From CAZEQD01 sp964514305 (GTDB taxonomy: Bacteria; Acidobacteriota; Aminicenantia; Aminicenantales; Aminicenantaceae), in NCBI GenBank assembly GCA_964514305.1, contig CAZEQD010000020.1, forward strand, positions 1 to 34,868: a stretch of 34,868 nt of DNA, written 5' to 3'. The notes below the pieces were generated by a model. The model did not search any database. It saw only the letters and a program-made list of their open reading frames with translations, and was not told the origin of the DNA. Position numbers and translations under genes: made by a program. Positions 6,785 to 14,665 of this stretch are shown one piece after another; within the stretch, counting starts at the first letter, position 1; each line of letters starts with the position of its first letter.

Positions 6785-7381
6785 ATGGATATTGTAGCTC
6801 GGGCCCAAGGGATAATCCTAAAGCCAAAAGAAGAATGGTTGAAGATAAAAGAAGAGGCTATGCCTTTCTCCCAACTTTTCACCTCTTATGTTTTAATTTT
6901 GGCGGCTATCCCGGCTGTGGCTCAATTTATAGGGTATGGCTTGGTTGGATTTAAAGTTCCATTCGTCGGATGGTATAGATTTGGAATTGGAACCGCTTTC
7001 CTCCGGGCTATCTTGGTTTATGTTTTTAGCATTGCCACTGTTTATGTTTTTGGTCTTATTATCAATGCATTAGCCCCTACTTTCTCTTCTGAAAAAAATA
7101 TAGATAACGCCATGAAACTGGCCGTCTATACCATGACTCCTTATTGGGTAGCCAGCATTCTCTATATAGTGCCTTTTTTGGGGATTCTGGCTATTTTAGC
7201 TAGCCTTTATGGTCTTTATCTTCTTTACCTAGGTTTGGCCACTCCTCTCATGAATACACCTAAGGAAAAACTTGTTGGCTATTTAGTCGTCAGCCTTATT
7301 GTGGCTGTTGTTCTAATGATAGTGGTTGGAATAATTTTAGGTGCTATTTTTACCGTAGGTGGAGTTTACCGGGCTATTTAA
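6785..7381 (+). CDS. Yip1-family multi-pass membrane protein
   Basis: The 198-residue protein begins with the signature of bacterial Yip1-domain proteins: an amphipathic segment with a Pro-containing 'I-x-x-P' motif (ARAQGIILKPKEEWLKIKEE). About five hydrophobic membrane spans follow, near residues 30-50, 68-92, 115-135, 132-152 and 165-190. Bacterial Yip1-domain proteins have no settled function; eukaryotic relatives act in membrane traffic. The start is secure, with AAAGGAGG 6 nt upstream of the ATG and a strong promoter. The last 45 nt overlap the 3' end of pyrF, which is read from the other strand. A second Yip1 protein is encoded at 29280-29987. Confidence 0.85.
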   Translation: MDIVARAQGIILKPKEEWLKIKEEAMPFSQLFTSYVLILAAIPAVAQFIGYGLVGFKVPFVGWYRFGIGTAFLRAILVYVFSIATVYVFGLIINALAPTFSSEKNIDNAMKLAVYTMTPYWVASILYIVPFLGILAILASLYGLYLLYLGLATPLMNTPKEKLVGYLVVSLIVAVVLMIVVGIILGAIFTVGGVYRAI

Positions 7382-8086
7382 TTCCTGACAGATTTTAAGA
7401 AAAGCTTGGCGAGGCAAAGAAGCCTTTATAATTGGCCTGCCGATAACTAAATAATCTGCCCCCTCTTTGAGAGCCAGAGATGGGGTCATAATTCTTTTCT
7501 GATCATGGGAAGCGGCCCAGGAAGGCCGAATGCCAGGGGTGACTATTAAAAAATTTGAACCTATTTCTTGACGGATGAGGCCAATTTCCTGAGGAGAACA
7601 AACTACCCCATCCAAGCCGGCCTCTTTAGCTAAGTGGGCTAATCTAAGAACTTGACTCTGGGTTGAGGTTTCCATCCCTATTTTTTTTAAATCTTCATCG
7701 CTTAAGCTGGTTAAAACTGTAACCGCTAGCAACTTCGGCCTTTGTCCTTTTAAGCTTTCTTCCTTAGCTGCTTTTACTGCCCAACGCATCATTTCCAATC
7801 CGCCGGAAGCATGAAGAGTAAGCAGGCTGACTTCACATTTTGCAGCCATTCTAACCGCTTCGGCCACAGTGTTCGGAATATCATGAAGTTTAAGGTCGAG
7901 AAAAACGTTTTTTCCCAATCGCCTAACAGTCTGAACAAGCGATGGCCCTTCAGCTATAAAAAGTTTAAGTCCTATTTTGAAAGTCTCGGCTTCTTTTAGC
8001 TGGCTGATAAGAGAAAGTGCTTCTTGTTTGTTTTCAACATCAAGAGCAATGATAATTTTGCTGAGTGTGCTTATTTTATTTTTCAT
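7337..8086 (-). CDS. pyrF: Orotidine 5'-phosphate decarboxylase
   Basis: PyrF catalyses the last step of UMP synthesis, OMP to UMP plus CO2. The 249-residue protein has the substrate-binding strand FKIGLKL (36-42), the catalytic tetrad region DLKLHDIPNTV (64-74, with Asp64, Lys66 and Asp69), the phosphate-binding TPGIRP (183-188) and ADYLVIGRPI (210-219). This is the shorter prokaryotic type. It ends inside the 3' end of the convergent Yip1 gene. It follows pyrK-pyrD on the same strand, after a 173-nt gap that contains a striking G-free tract. Confidence 0.97.
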   Translation of the reverse strand: MKNKISTLSKIIIALDVENKQEALSLISQLKEAETFKIGLKLFIAEGPSLVQTVRRLGKNVFLDLKLHDIPNTVAEAVRMAAKCEVSLLTLHASGGLEMMRWAVKAAKEESLKGQRPKLLAVTVLTSLSDEDLKKIGMETSTQSQVLRLAHLAKEAGLDGVVCSPQEIGLIRQEIGSNFLIVTPGIRPSWAASHDQKRIMTPSLALKEGADYLVIGRPIIKASLPRQAFLKICQELNSPVNSTYGKNST

Positions 8087-8139
8087 TTTTTTCCTTGTGA
8101 ATTATTATTTCAAAGGCAAGCGATTCAATATGGCTGTGG

Positions 8140-8275
8140 AACCCTATATTTTTATTCATTTTTTAAACTTTCCACTTTCAACTTTTCACCTTAAACTAAT
8201 TCCCTCATCTCCACTCAATTACACCTCTTCTTTCTCTTCACTCTTCACTTTTCACTCATTTATTCTTCACTATTT
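8140..8275. other. 136-nt tract without a single G on the plus strand
   Basis: From 8140 to 8275 the plus strand contains only A, C and T, so the pyrD-pyrF transcript contains no C here. The tract is built from loosely repeated CTTTTCAC / CTCTTCACT-like words. It covers the pyrD-pyrF spacer and the last five or so pyrD codons. A plus-strand transcript would be C-rich and G-free, the usual character of a Rho-utilisation site. Confidence 0.8.
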
Positions 8276-9183
8276 GTTTTCAAGGTACCGACTATTTCTT
8301 CAATCCTTTTTAAGTTATGTTTCTGACAGTAATTTTCTAATTCTTTTATAATTTTGACTGTTGCTTCTGGGTCGATCATATTAGCTGTGCCCACCTCTAC
8401 CGCTCTGGCTCCAGCTATCAAGAATTCAAGAGCATCCGAGCCTGAAAAAATACCGCCCAGGCCAATAACTGGAATTTGCAGGCAGCAGGCTGTCTGATAA
8501 ACCATTCTTAAGGCTATAGGCTTTATGGCCGGGCCGCTCAGGCCCCCCAAAACATTAGCCAGGCGGGGTTTTCTTGTCTCAGGGTCAATGGCCATAGCCA
8601 GAAAGGTATTTACTAAAGAGACAGCATCTGAGCCTGCTTCTTGAGCACTGAGAGCGATTTCTTGGATATCAGTTACATTAGGAGAAAGCTTGGTTATTAA
8701 GGGGCGGGAGCTCACCCTTTTAACCAATTTAACCAGAGAATAAGTGGAGTCAGCTTTTAGGGCCGGACAAAGGCCTCCTTTTTTAACATTAGGACAGGAG
8801 ATGTTGAGTTCGTAAGCAGCCAGACCAGGTTTGTTGTTCAAAAAATCCACAACCCGAGCATATTCCTCTTCATCTTCACCGCAGACATTGACGATTAGAG
8901 ATGTTTTATATTTTTGAAGATGGGGAAGAATTTCTTCTGAAAACCTTTGGACTCCTATCCCCTGGAGGCCGACGGAATTTAAAAGTCCGGCATGTGTTTC
9001 GGCTAAGCGAGGTGGTGGATTTCCTTGGCGGGGAGAAAAATAAAGTCCTTTAATGACCAATCCCCCCAATTGATTTAAGTCAATAAAAGGTTCAAATTCT
9101 TGGCCATAGCCAAAAGTACCACTGGCCGCAATAATGGGGTTTTTGAGCTTTAGAAAACCCAGGTCAACGGATAAATCTATCAT
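8260..9183 (-). CDS. pyrD: Dihydroorotate dehydrogenase B, catalytic subunit
   Basis: This is the FMN-containing catalytic subunit of the cytosolic class 1B enzyme, which oxidises dihydroorotate to orotate and passes electrons through PyrK. The 307-residue protein shows NPIIAASGTFGYG (15-27), NVCGEDEEEY (99-108), NISCPNVKKGG (127-137, Cys130 as the catalytic base typical of class 1), KLSPNVTD (165-172), GGLSGPAIKP (213-222) and VIGLGGI (239-245). Its first codon overlaps the pyrK stop as ATGA, which supports the class 1B assignment. The last codons lie in the G-free tract. Confidence 0.97.
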   Translation of the reverse strand: MIDLSVDLGFLKLKNPIIAASGTFGYGQEFEPFIDLNQLGGLVIKGLYFSPRQGNPPPRLAETHAGLLNSVGLQGIGVQRFSEEILPHLQKYKTSLIVNVCGEDEEEYARVVDFLNNKPGLAAYELNISCPNVKKGGLCPALKADSTYSLVKLVKRVSSRPLITKLSPNVTDIQEIALSAQEAGSDAVSLVNTFLAMAIDPETRKPRLANVLGGLSGPAIKPIALRMVYQTACCLQIPVIGLGGIFSGSDALEFLIAGARAVEVGTANMIDPEATVKIIKELENYCQKHNLKRIEEIVGTLKTNSEE

Positions 9184-9977
9184 TTTTGTCCATCCGCCCA
9201 GATTATTTCTTCTGCGGAAAAGACAGGCCCTTCCTGGCAGGTTTTAAGCCAGAGCAATTGACCCTCTCTTTTTATCCTTCTGACGCAGCCCCAGCAGACA
9301 CCAAAGCCACAGCCCATTACCGATTCTAATGAATATTCGGAGGATATTTTTTCTTCGACCAGAAGATGAGCTATTTCAGCCATCATTGCTTCGGGACCGC
9401 AGGCATAGACTTTAAAGGGCTTGATCTTCTTAATCTTTTGTCTTAAAAGTTCAGTAATAAAGCCTTTAAAGCCAAAACTGCCGTCGTCTGTAGCCAGATG
9501 AAGTTCAAATCCGTCAGCTTCTATTTTGTTTTTTAAAGGAAGGTCATTCCGACTTTGGCCACCATAAAAAATTTTAACTTTAGCTCCTTGTTGGTTTAAA
9601 CGGTGTGCCAGAAAATAAAGAGGTGCTATACCTCTGCCGCCTCCTACTAAAGCAGTCACTTTTCCTTTGATTTCAGCTCCAATGGAGAAGCCTTTTCCCA
9701 AGGGTCCGATAATATCCAACCAATCTCCTGGTTTTTTTTGGCTGAGGAGGAAAGTCCCTTGGCCTGTTATTTTAAAGAAAATTTGAATATTTTCTTTATG
9801 TTGAAAATGAAGGCTGAAAGGGCGCCTCAAGAGAGGATGATAATAGGCACTAGGCCGAACCATGATGAATTGGCCGGGCTGAGCTGAGAAAGCAATCTTA
9901 GCTGACTTTAAGTCAAATAAATAATAGTCACCCCAATTTTTCTTGTCGATTATCAAGGCTTGTGAATCTTTGATCAT
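9180..9977 (-). CDS. pyrK: Dihydroorotate dehydrogenase B, electron transfer subunit
   Basis: PyrK carries FAD and a [2Fe-2S] cluster and links PyrD to NAD+. In the 265-residue protein the FAD-binding RRPFSL lies at 51-56, the nucleotide-binding GGGRGIAPL at 112-120 and ACGPEAMM at 192-199. The cluster ligands are four cysteines, Cys223, Cys228, Cys231 (CGFGVCWGC) and Cys247. The start has only a weak GAAAGA upstream. A promoter (TTGCCA, 17 nt, TATTTT) lies at 9996-10024, divergent from the aminotransferase promoter. It is first in the pyrK-pyrD(-pyrF) unit. Confidence 0.96.
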   Translation of the reverse strand: MIKDSQALIIDKKNWGDYYLFDLKSAKIAFSAQPGQFIMVRPSAYYHPLLRRPFSLHFQHKENIQIFFKITGQGTFLLSQKKPGDWLDIIGPLGKGFSIGAEIKGKVTALVGGGRGIAPLYFLAHRLNQQGAKVKIFYGGQSRNDLPLKNKIEADGFELHLATDDGSFGFKGFITELLRQKIKKIKPFKVYACGPEAMMAEIAHLLVEEKISSEYSLESVMGCGFGVCWGCVRRIKREGQLLWLKTCQEGPVFSAEEIIWADGQK

Positions 9978-9995
9978 GAATCTTTCATTGCTGAA

Positions 9996-10024
9996 AAAAT
10001 ATCAGAATATTAATCCCTTGGCAA
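9996..10024 (-). promoter_or_regulatory. Promoter of pyrK-pyrD
   Basis: On the minus strand TTGCCA (10019-10024) and TATTTT (9996-10001) are separated by 17 nt, with a predicted start near 9989, about 12 nt before the pyrK ATG. I see no PyrR-type attenuator or other pyrimidine-sensing leader. Confidence 0.5.
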
Positions 10025-10032
10025 CAAAAACT

Positions 10033-10063
10033 TTGACAACCCTATCCAGTTTTTGTTTATAAT
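10033..10063 (+). promoter_or_regulatory. Promoter of the aminotransferase gene
   Basis: TTGACA (10033-10038) and TATAAT (10058-10063) are both perfect but separated by 19 nt, which is longer than ideal. A start near 10070 would give a 30-nt leader with AGGAGGG. The -35 elements of this promoter and the divergent pyrK promoter lie only 8 bp apart. Confidence 0.6.
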
Positions 10064-10100
10064 CAAATTTCCCGATGATTATCATAGGAGGGATTTATAA

Positions 10101-11294
10101 ATGAATGTTTCAAAAAGGGGGCAACAAATTCAGCCTTCGCCTATAAGAAAACTTAAACCTTATGCAGACCAAGCGCAGGCCAAAGGAATTCATATTTATT
10201 TTCTTAATATTGGCCAACCCGATATTGCCACTCCTTCGCCAGTTTTAGAAGCCATTCGTAGTTATAATGAACCAGTCTTAAGCTATGGTCCAGCCCAGGG
10301 TTTTTTAGAATTAAGGCAGGCCATTGCTGATTATTTCCGTTTATACGACATTCCTCTTGAGGCGGACAATGTAATTATTACTATCGGCGGTTCAGAGGCC
10401 ATTCATTTTGCCTTCAGCGTTGTCGCTGATCCTGGCCAGAGTGTGCTCATTCCTGAGCCTTTTTACACCAATTATAATGGCTATGCTAGTTTTGCTGATG
10501 TCCGAATTTTGCCTCTGACTCTCAGCGTTGATAATGGTTTTCGCCTGCCTCCTCTCCCCGAAATTGAAGAAAGAATTACCCCTGAAACGAGAGCTATTCT
10601 TATCTGTTCTCCCAACAATCCTACAGGAACAGTTTACACCCGAGAAGAATTAGCCCGGCTCGTATCTCTAGTCAAGAAATATGACCTTTTTTTAATAGGA
10701 GATGAAGTCTACAAAGAATTCGTTTATGATGGCCTTAAGCATACAAGTGTGCTCGAGTTTGAGGAAATAAAAGATAGGGTGATTGTTGTTGATAGTATTT
10801 CTAAGCGCTTTAGCTGCTGCGGAGCTCGAATTGGGGCGGTCATAACCCGAAATCAGGAAATATATAAATATCTATTGAAATTCGCTCAAGCCCGTCTCTG
10901 TCCTCCGACCGTAGAGCAAAAAGCCGCTTTAGCTGCCTACAGGATGAATAAAGAATATTTCCAAGAGGTTAGGCATGAATATCAAAGGAGGCGGGATATT
11001 CTACATGAAGGGCTAAAGGATATTCCAGGCATTGTTATTGACAAGCCCCAAGGAGCCTTTTATTTGATTGTCAGACTGCCTATCAAAGACTGCGAGCATT
11101 TCGTTAAATGGATGTTAACTGATTTTGAGCAGGGAAATCAGACAGTCATGGTTGCTCCGGGGAAGGGTTTCTATTCTTCTCCGGACAAAGGGCAGGATGA
11201 AGTGAGAATTGCCTATGTTCTTAAAGAAGAAGACTTGATCAAGGCTATAAAAGTTTTTAGGGCAGGTTTGGATAAATATCTGACTCTTATTTAA
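10101..11294 (+). CDS. Class I/II PLP-dependent aminotransferase (aspartate aminotransferase-like)
   Basis: This fold-type I enzyme moves an amino group between an amino acid and a 2-oxo acid in the cytoplasm. The 397-residue protein shows the substrate loop NIGQPDIATP (36-45), SYGPAQGFLELRQAI (61-75), SPNNPTG (170-176, Asn172), GDEVY (200-204, Asp201 and Tyr204), the PLP lysine Lys235 in SISKRFSCCGARIG (232-245), and the carboxylate-binding Arg369 in EVRIAYV. It resembles the AspC/type I-gamma group; the exact substrate cannot be told by eye. The start is secure, with AGGAGGG 8 nt upstream. It stands alone behind its own promoter. Confidence 0.92.
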   Translation: MNVSKRGQQIQPSPIRKLKPYADQAQAKGIHIYFLNIGQPDIATPSPVLEAIRSYNEPVLSYGPAQGFLELRQAIADYFRLYDIPLEADNVIITIGGSEAIHFAFSVVADPGQSVLIPEPFYTNYNGYASFADVRILPLTLSVDNGFRLPPLPEIEERITPETRAILICSPNNPTGTVYTREELARLVSLVKKYDLFLIGDEVYKEFVYDGLKHTSVLEFEEIKDRVIVVDSISKRFSCCGARIGAVITRNQEIYKYLLKFAQARLCPPTVEQKAALAAYRMNKEYFQEVRHEYQRRRDILHEGLKDIPGIVIDKPQGAFYLIVRLPIKDCEHFVKWMLTDFEQGNQTVMVAPGKGFYSSPDKGQDEVRIAYVLKEEDLIKAIKVFRAGLDKYLTLI

Positions 11295-11352
11295 AAATTA
11301 AGATTGGGCTTAATTAAGGCCAGCCAAAGGCAGGGTTTGAGCTTTAAGCAAT

Positions 11353-11553
11353 ATGCCGACCGCTAAAATTTTTAAACAGGTTATTTTCATCTTAGGTCTG
11401 GCCACCATCATCAGAGGAATTGATATTGATTGTGGCTGTTTTGGCAGTCTGAGTCACAAAGTAGATTTTAAATTAATTCTAACTGATCTTTTTTTATTGT
11501 TCATGTCTTTAACTATTTTCTTTTATCCTCAAAGAGATATTAGCCACAAGTAG
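11353..11553 (+). pseudogene. C-terminal fragment of a MauE/DoxX-like membrane protein
   Basis: The 66-residue frame has a membrane span, the hallmark RGIDIDCGCFGSLS (21-34) and then a second span. MauE-like DoxX-family proteins carry the CGCFG motif in the second half of a roughly 130-150-residue, four-span protein. Here the first two spans are absent: only 58 nt separate this frame from the aminotransferase stop, and the ATG has no good Shine-Dalgarno sequence. I read it as the remnant of a 5'-deleted gene. A short intact protein remains possible. Confidence 0.55.
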
Positions 11554-11579
11554 TCTGCAAAGGAACACCATCCTCTATC

Positions 11580-11684
11580 TGTAGGGGCTGCTTTCCTGTA
11601 GGGCCCGCTATTCCTAGCGGGCCGTTAACCTTTAAATGGAGGGTCAATTGTCCTCAATGGACCGCTCACAAAACGTTCCCTACA
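11580..11684. repeat. Cluster of intergenic hairpin repeats, copies 3 to 5
   Basis: A truncated unit (TGTAGGGGCTGCTTTCC, 11580-11596) is followed directly by a complete unit with perfect 8-bp stem GGCCCGCT / AGCGGGCC (stem and loop within 11602-11624). A third diverged hairpin follows, GGTCAATT-GTCCTC-AATGGACC at 11642-11663, with one stem mismatch. Its loop GTCCTC is the same as in copy 1. The cluster starts with TGTAGGG and ends with the inverse CCCTACA at 11678-11684. It lies in the 11554-11945 gap, which otherwise holds no gene. Confidence 0.75.
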
Positions 11685-11887
11685 ATATCGATAAATTCTC
11701 TTGAGAATTTTCTGTCCCTAGCAAACTGTGTTCATATGTTACAAATTAAATCAGAGGGCAAAGTTATAATCTGATACTGTCTCTGTTTTTTATCTCTATT
11801 ATTTAAAATAATATTTTAATTGTAGTTTGTAGGTTATATTTTTTATCTTAGTTATGTTAAAAAAATCGATATATTTTCTCAATCCTC

Positions 11888-11916
11888 TTGAATTTTGAAT
11901 GAGCAGCGTGTATATT
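11888..11916 (+). promoter_or_regulatory. Promoter of pyruvate phosphate dikinase
   Basis: TTGAAT (11888-11893) and TATATT (11911-11916) are separated by 17 nt. The predicted start near 11923 gives a leader of about 23 nt that contains AAGGAG (11933-11938). Confidence 0.55.
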
Positions 11917-11945
11917 CAGTGGTTATATATTCAAGGAGTAGAAAG

Positions 11946-14660
11946 ATGGCCAAAAAATATGTTTTCTTTTTCACCAAAGGTAAAGCTGATGGTAATAAGG
12001 ATATGAAAGATTTATTAGGAGGCAAGGGAGCCAATTTAGCCGAAATGGCTGCTATTGGTTTACCGGTTCCATCAGGTTTCACCATTTCGACTGAGGTCTG
12101 TAATCTTTTTGCCAAGTCTAAAGGAAAACTCCCAGCCGAGGTTAAAGAAGAAGTTCTGGTTAACCTGAAAAGATTGGAGCACATCTCTGGGCAAAAATTT
12201 GGAGATGAGGGTAATCCTCTTCTTGTTTCTGTCCGCTCTGGAGCTAAGTTTTCGATGCCAGGTATGATGGATACTGTTTTAAACCTTGGTCTCAACGATA
12301 AAACCATAAAAGGATTAGCTCAAAAAAGCGGCAACCGGCGTTTTGCCCTTGATTGTTACCGGCGCCTGCTTCATATGTTTGGTGATGTTGTTATGGGCGT
12401 ACCCAAGAGGAAATTTGAAGAAATCTTAAGAAGAAAAAAAGAAGAGAGAAATCTTGAATTTGATCATCAACTTTCCCAAGAAGACTTAGAAGAAATAATT
12501 TCAGAATATAAAAAGTTGATTAAGAAAGAAACAGGCAGAACCTTTCCTCAGAATGTTCAGCAGCAGCTATTTATGGCTATTGCTGCAGTCTTTGAATCCT
12601 GGAATAATCCTCGAGCTATTACCTATCGTCAGATAAATAGAATCCCTCAAGATTTGGGAACAGCTGTCAATGTCCAAATGATGGTTTTTGGCAATTTCGG
12701 CTCTAAATCAGCTACTGGTGTTGGCTTTAGCCGAAATCCAGCTACTGGTGATAAGGAACTGTTTGGAGAGTATTTAGTTAATGCTCAGGGTGAAGATGTG
12801 GTAGCCGGAGTCAGAACTCCCTCGCCACTTAAGGCAATGAAAAAAGACGTGCCTCAGGTCTATCATCAGTTGAAAGAGATAACGGCTACCCTGGAGAGAC
12901 ATTATCATGATGTCCAAGACTTCGAGTTTACAGTCCAAGAAGGAAAACTTTACATGCTGCAAACTAGGAGCGGCAAGAGGACAGGACTGGCTGCCGTGAG
13001 GATTGCCGTTGATTTAGTAAAGGAAGGTTTAATTAAAGAAAGAGAAGCCCTCCTTTTAGTGGAGCCAGAAGCTTTAAACCAGCTGCTTCATCCAGTTTTT
13101 GATCCTGAAGAGAAAAAAAGGCATGAGATTCTGGCCGAGGGATTGGCTGCTTCTCCTGGAGCAGCCACTGGTCAGGTTGTTTTTTCGGCCGAAAATGCTG
13201 TGGCCTGGAAGAAAAATGGAAAACAAGTAATCCTTGTCCGAGAGGAAACCTCTCCTGATGATATTCATGGGATGAATGCTTCCCAGGGAATATTAACTGC
13301 TACTGGAGGCATGACTTCTCACGCAGCCGTGGTTGGCCGCCAGATGGGTAAACCCTGCGTGGTTGGTTGTGAGAAAATCAAGATGAATGAGGCGCGTAGA
13401 GCTTTTGAGGTAGGTCAGCGGAGAATAAAAGAAGGAGACTGGATTTCCATTGATGGTTCAACTGGGGAAGTTCTTGATGGCCAGATTCAGACAAAGCCTT
13501 CGGAGATTATTCAAGTCATAAGAGGAGAGTTAAAACCAAATAAATCGAAGATTTACCGCTATTTTACTCGGTTTCTTTCTTGGGCGGATAAATACAGAAA
13601 ATTAGGAGTTCGAGCCAATGCTGATACTCCTGAAGATGCAGCTACAGCCTTTGCTTTTGGAGCAGAAGGCATCGGTTTAGCCCGGACAGAACATATGTTT
13701 TTTGAAGAGAAAAGGCTTCCTTTTATCAAACAGATGATTTTGTCTGAAACGGCCGAGGAAAGAAGGAGAGCCCTGGCCAAATTGCTCCCTTTTCAGAGGC
13801 GGGATTTTTATGAGCTTTTTAAGGAAATGAAAGGGCATCCAGTTACTATCCGAACTATTGATCCTCCTCTCCACGAATTTTTACCCCGTAAAGAAGAATT
13901 GATGGTGGAATTGACGAAATTTAAAGTTAAAAAGAGTAAGAATAAAAAGAAAATCAAGGAGCTGGAAGAACTGCTGGAAAGAGTTAAAGCTCTGTCCGAG
14001 TTTAATCCCATGCTTGGCCATAGAGGTTGCCGTCTGGGGATTACTTATCCCGAAATTATAGAAATGCAAGCTAAGGCCATCTTTGAAGCCGCTTGTCAAT
14101 TGAGGAGGGAAGGGAAAAAAGTCAGGCCAGAGATTATGGTCCCCTTAGTAGGATCTGTGGAAGAGTTAGCCCATCAGAAAAAAATAATTGTAGAAGTAGC
14201 TGAAGCAATGATGAAGAAATATAAAGTGAAAGTGCCTTATTCGGTGGGAACCATGATTGAGATTCCCAGAGCGGCCATAACCGCTGATGAGATTGCCAGA
14301 GAAGCAGAGTTTTTCTCCTTTGGGACCAACGATCTCACTCAGACTACTTATGGGATTTCGCGGGATGATGGGGTGGCTTTCGTCAATTATTACATAGTCC
14401 ATGGCATCTGGCCGGATAATCCTTTTGAGACAGTTGATATTCAAGGAGTAGGAGAGCTGATGAAATGGGCAGTAGAAAGGGGACGTCAAACTAGAAAAGA
14501 CTTAAAAGTAGGAATTTGTGGCGTCCATGGAGGAGATCCTCGCTCGATTTTCTTTTGCCACCAGGTTAAGCTCAATTATGTCAGCTGTTCTGCCTACCAG
14601 ATACCAATTGCCAGACTGTCTGCGGCTCAGGCAGCTATAAGGGAACAAAGTAAAAGGTGA
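11946..14660 (+). CDS. ppdK: Pyruvate, phosphate dikinase
   Basis: PPDK interconverts pyruvate + ATP + Pi and PEP + AMP + PPi. The 904-residue protein has the ATP-grasp domain (GGKGANLAEM, 25-34; SVRSGAKFSMPGMMDT, 95-110). The swivelling phosphohistidine domain carries GGMTSHAAVVGR (454-465), with catalytic His459 and the regulatory-type Thr457. The PEP-binding barrel has MLGHRGCRLG (689-698), SFGTNDLTQTTYG (791-803) and the catalytic Cys858 in GICGVHGGDP. I chose the ATG at 11946 because AAGGAG lies 7 nt upstream. The frame opens 17 codons earlier without support. A short Lys-rich stretch (about 659-672) lies in the barrel. With no partner genes here, the direction of flux cannot be inferred. 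Confidence 0.97.
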   Translation: MAKKYVFFFTKGKADGNKDMKDLLGGKGANLAEMAAIGLPVPSGFTISTEVCNLFAKSKGKLPAEVKEEVLVNLKRLEHISGQKFGDEGNPLLVSVRSGAKFSMPGMMDTVLNLGLNDKTIKGLAQKSGNRRFALDCYRRLLHMFGDVVMGVPKRKFEEILRRKKEERNLEFDHQLSQEDLEEIISEYKKLIKKETGRTFPQNVQQQLFMAIAAVFESWNNPRAITYRQINRIPQDLGTAVNVQMMVFGNFGSKSATGVGFSRNPATGDKELFGEYLVNAQGEDVVAGVRTPSPLKAMKKDVPQVYHQLKEITATLERHYHDVQDFEFTVQEGKLYMLQTRSGKRTGLAAVRIAVDLVKEGLIKEREALLLVEPEALNQLLHPVFDPEEKKRHEILAEGLAASPGAATGQVVFSAENAVAWKKNGKQVILVREETSPDDIHGMNASQGILTATGGMTSHAAVVGRQMGKPCVVGCEKIKMNEARRAFEVGQRRIKEGDWISIDGSTGEVLDGQIQTKPSEIIQVIRGELKPNKSKIYRYFTRFLSWADKYRKLGVRANADTPEDAATAFAFGAEGIGLARTEHMFFEEKRLPFIKQMILSETAEERRRALAKLLPFQRRDFYELFKEMKGHPVTIRTIDPPLHEFLPRKEELMVELTKFKVKKSKNKKKIKELEELLERVKALSEFNPMLGHRGCRLGITYPEIIEMQAKAIFEAACQLRREGKKVRPEIMVPLVGSVEELAHQKKIIVEVAEAMMKKYKVKVPYSVGTMIEIPRAAITADEIAREAEFFSFGTNDLTQTTYGISRDDGVAFVNYYIVHGIWPDNPFETVDIQGVGELMKWAVERGRQTRKDLKVGICGVHGGDPRSIFFCHQVKLNYVSCSAYQIPIARLSAAQAAIREQSKR

Positions 14661-14665
14661 GAAGT

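Noticed and set aside
8150..8275. CRISPR or tandem repeat array in the pyrF-pyrD gap
   Set aside because: The CTTTTCAC-like words are irregular in length and spacing, with no conserved repeat-spacer pattern.
11895..11945. Extended N-terminus of PPDK from an upstream ATG
   Set aside because: AAGGAG sits 7 nt before the ATG at 11946, and the family starts there; the extra 17 residues overlap the leader and promoter.
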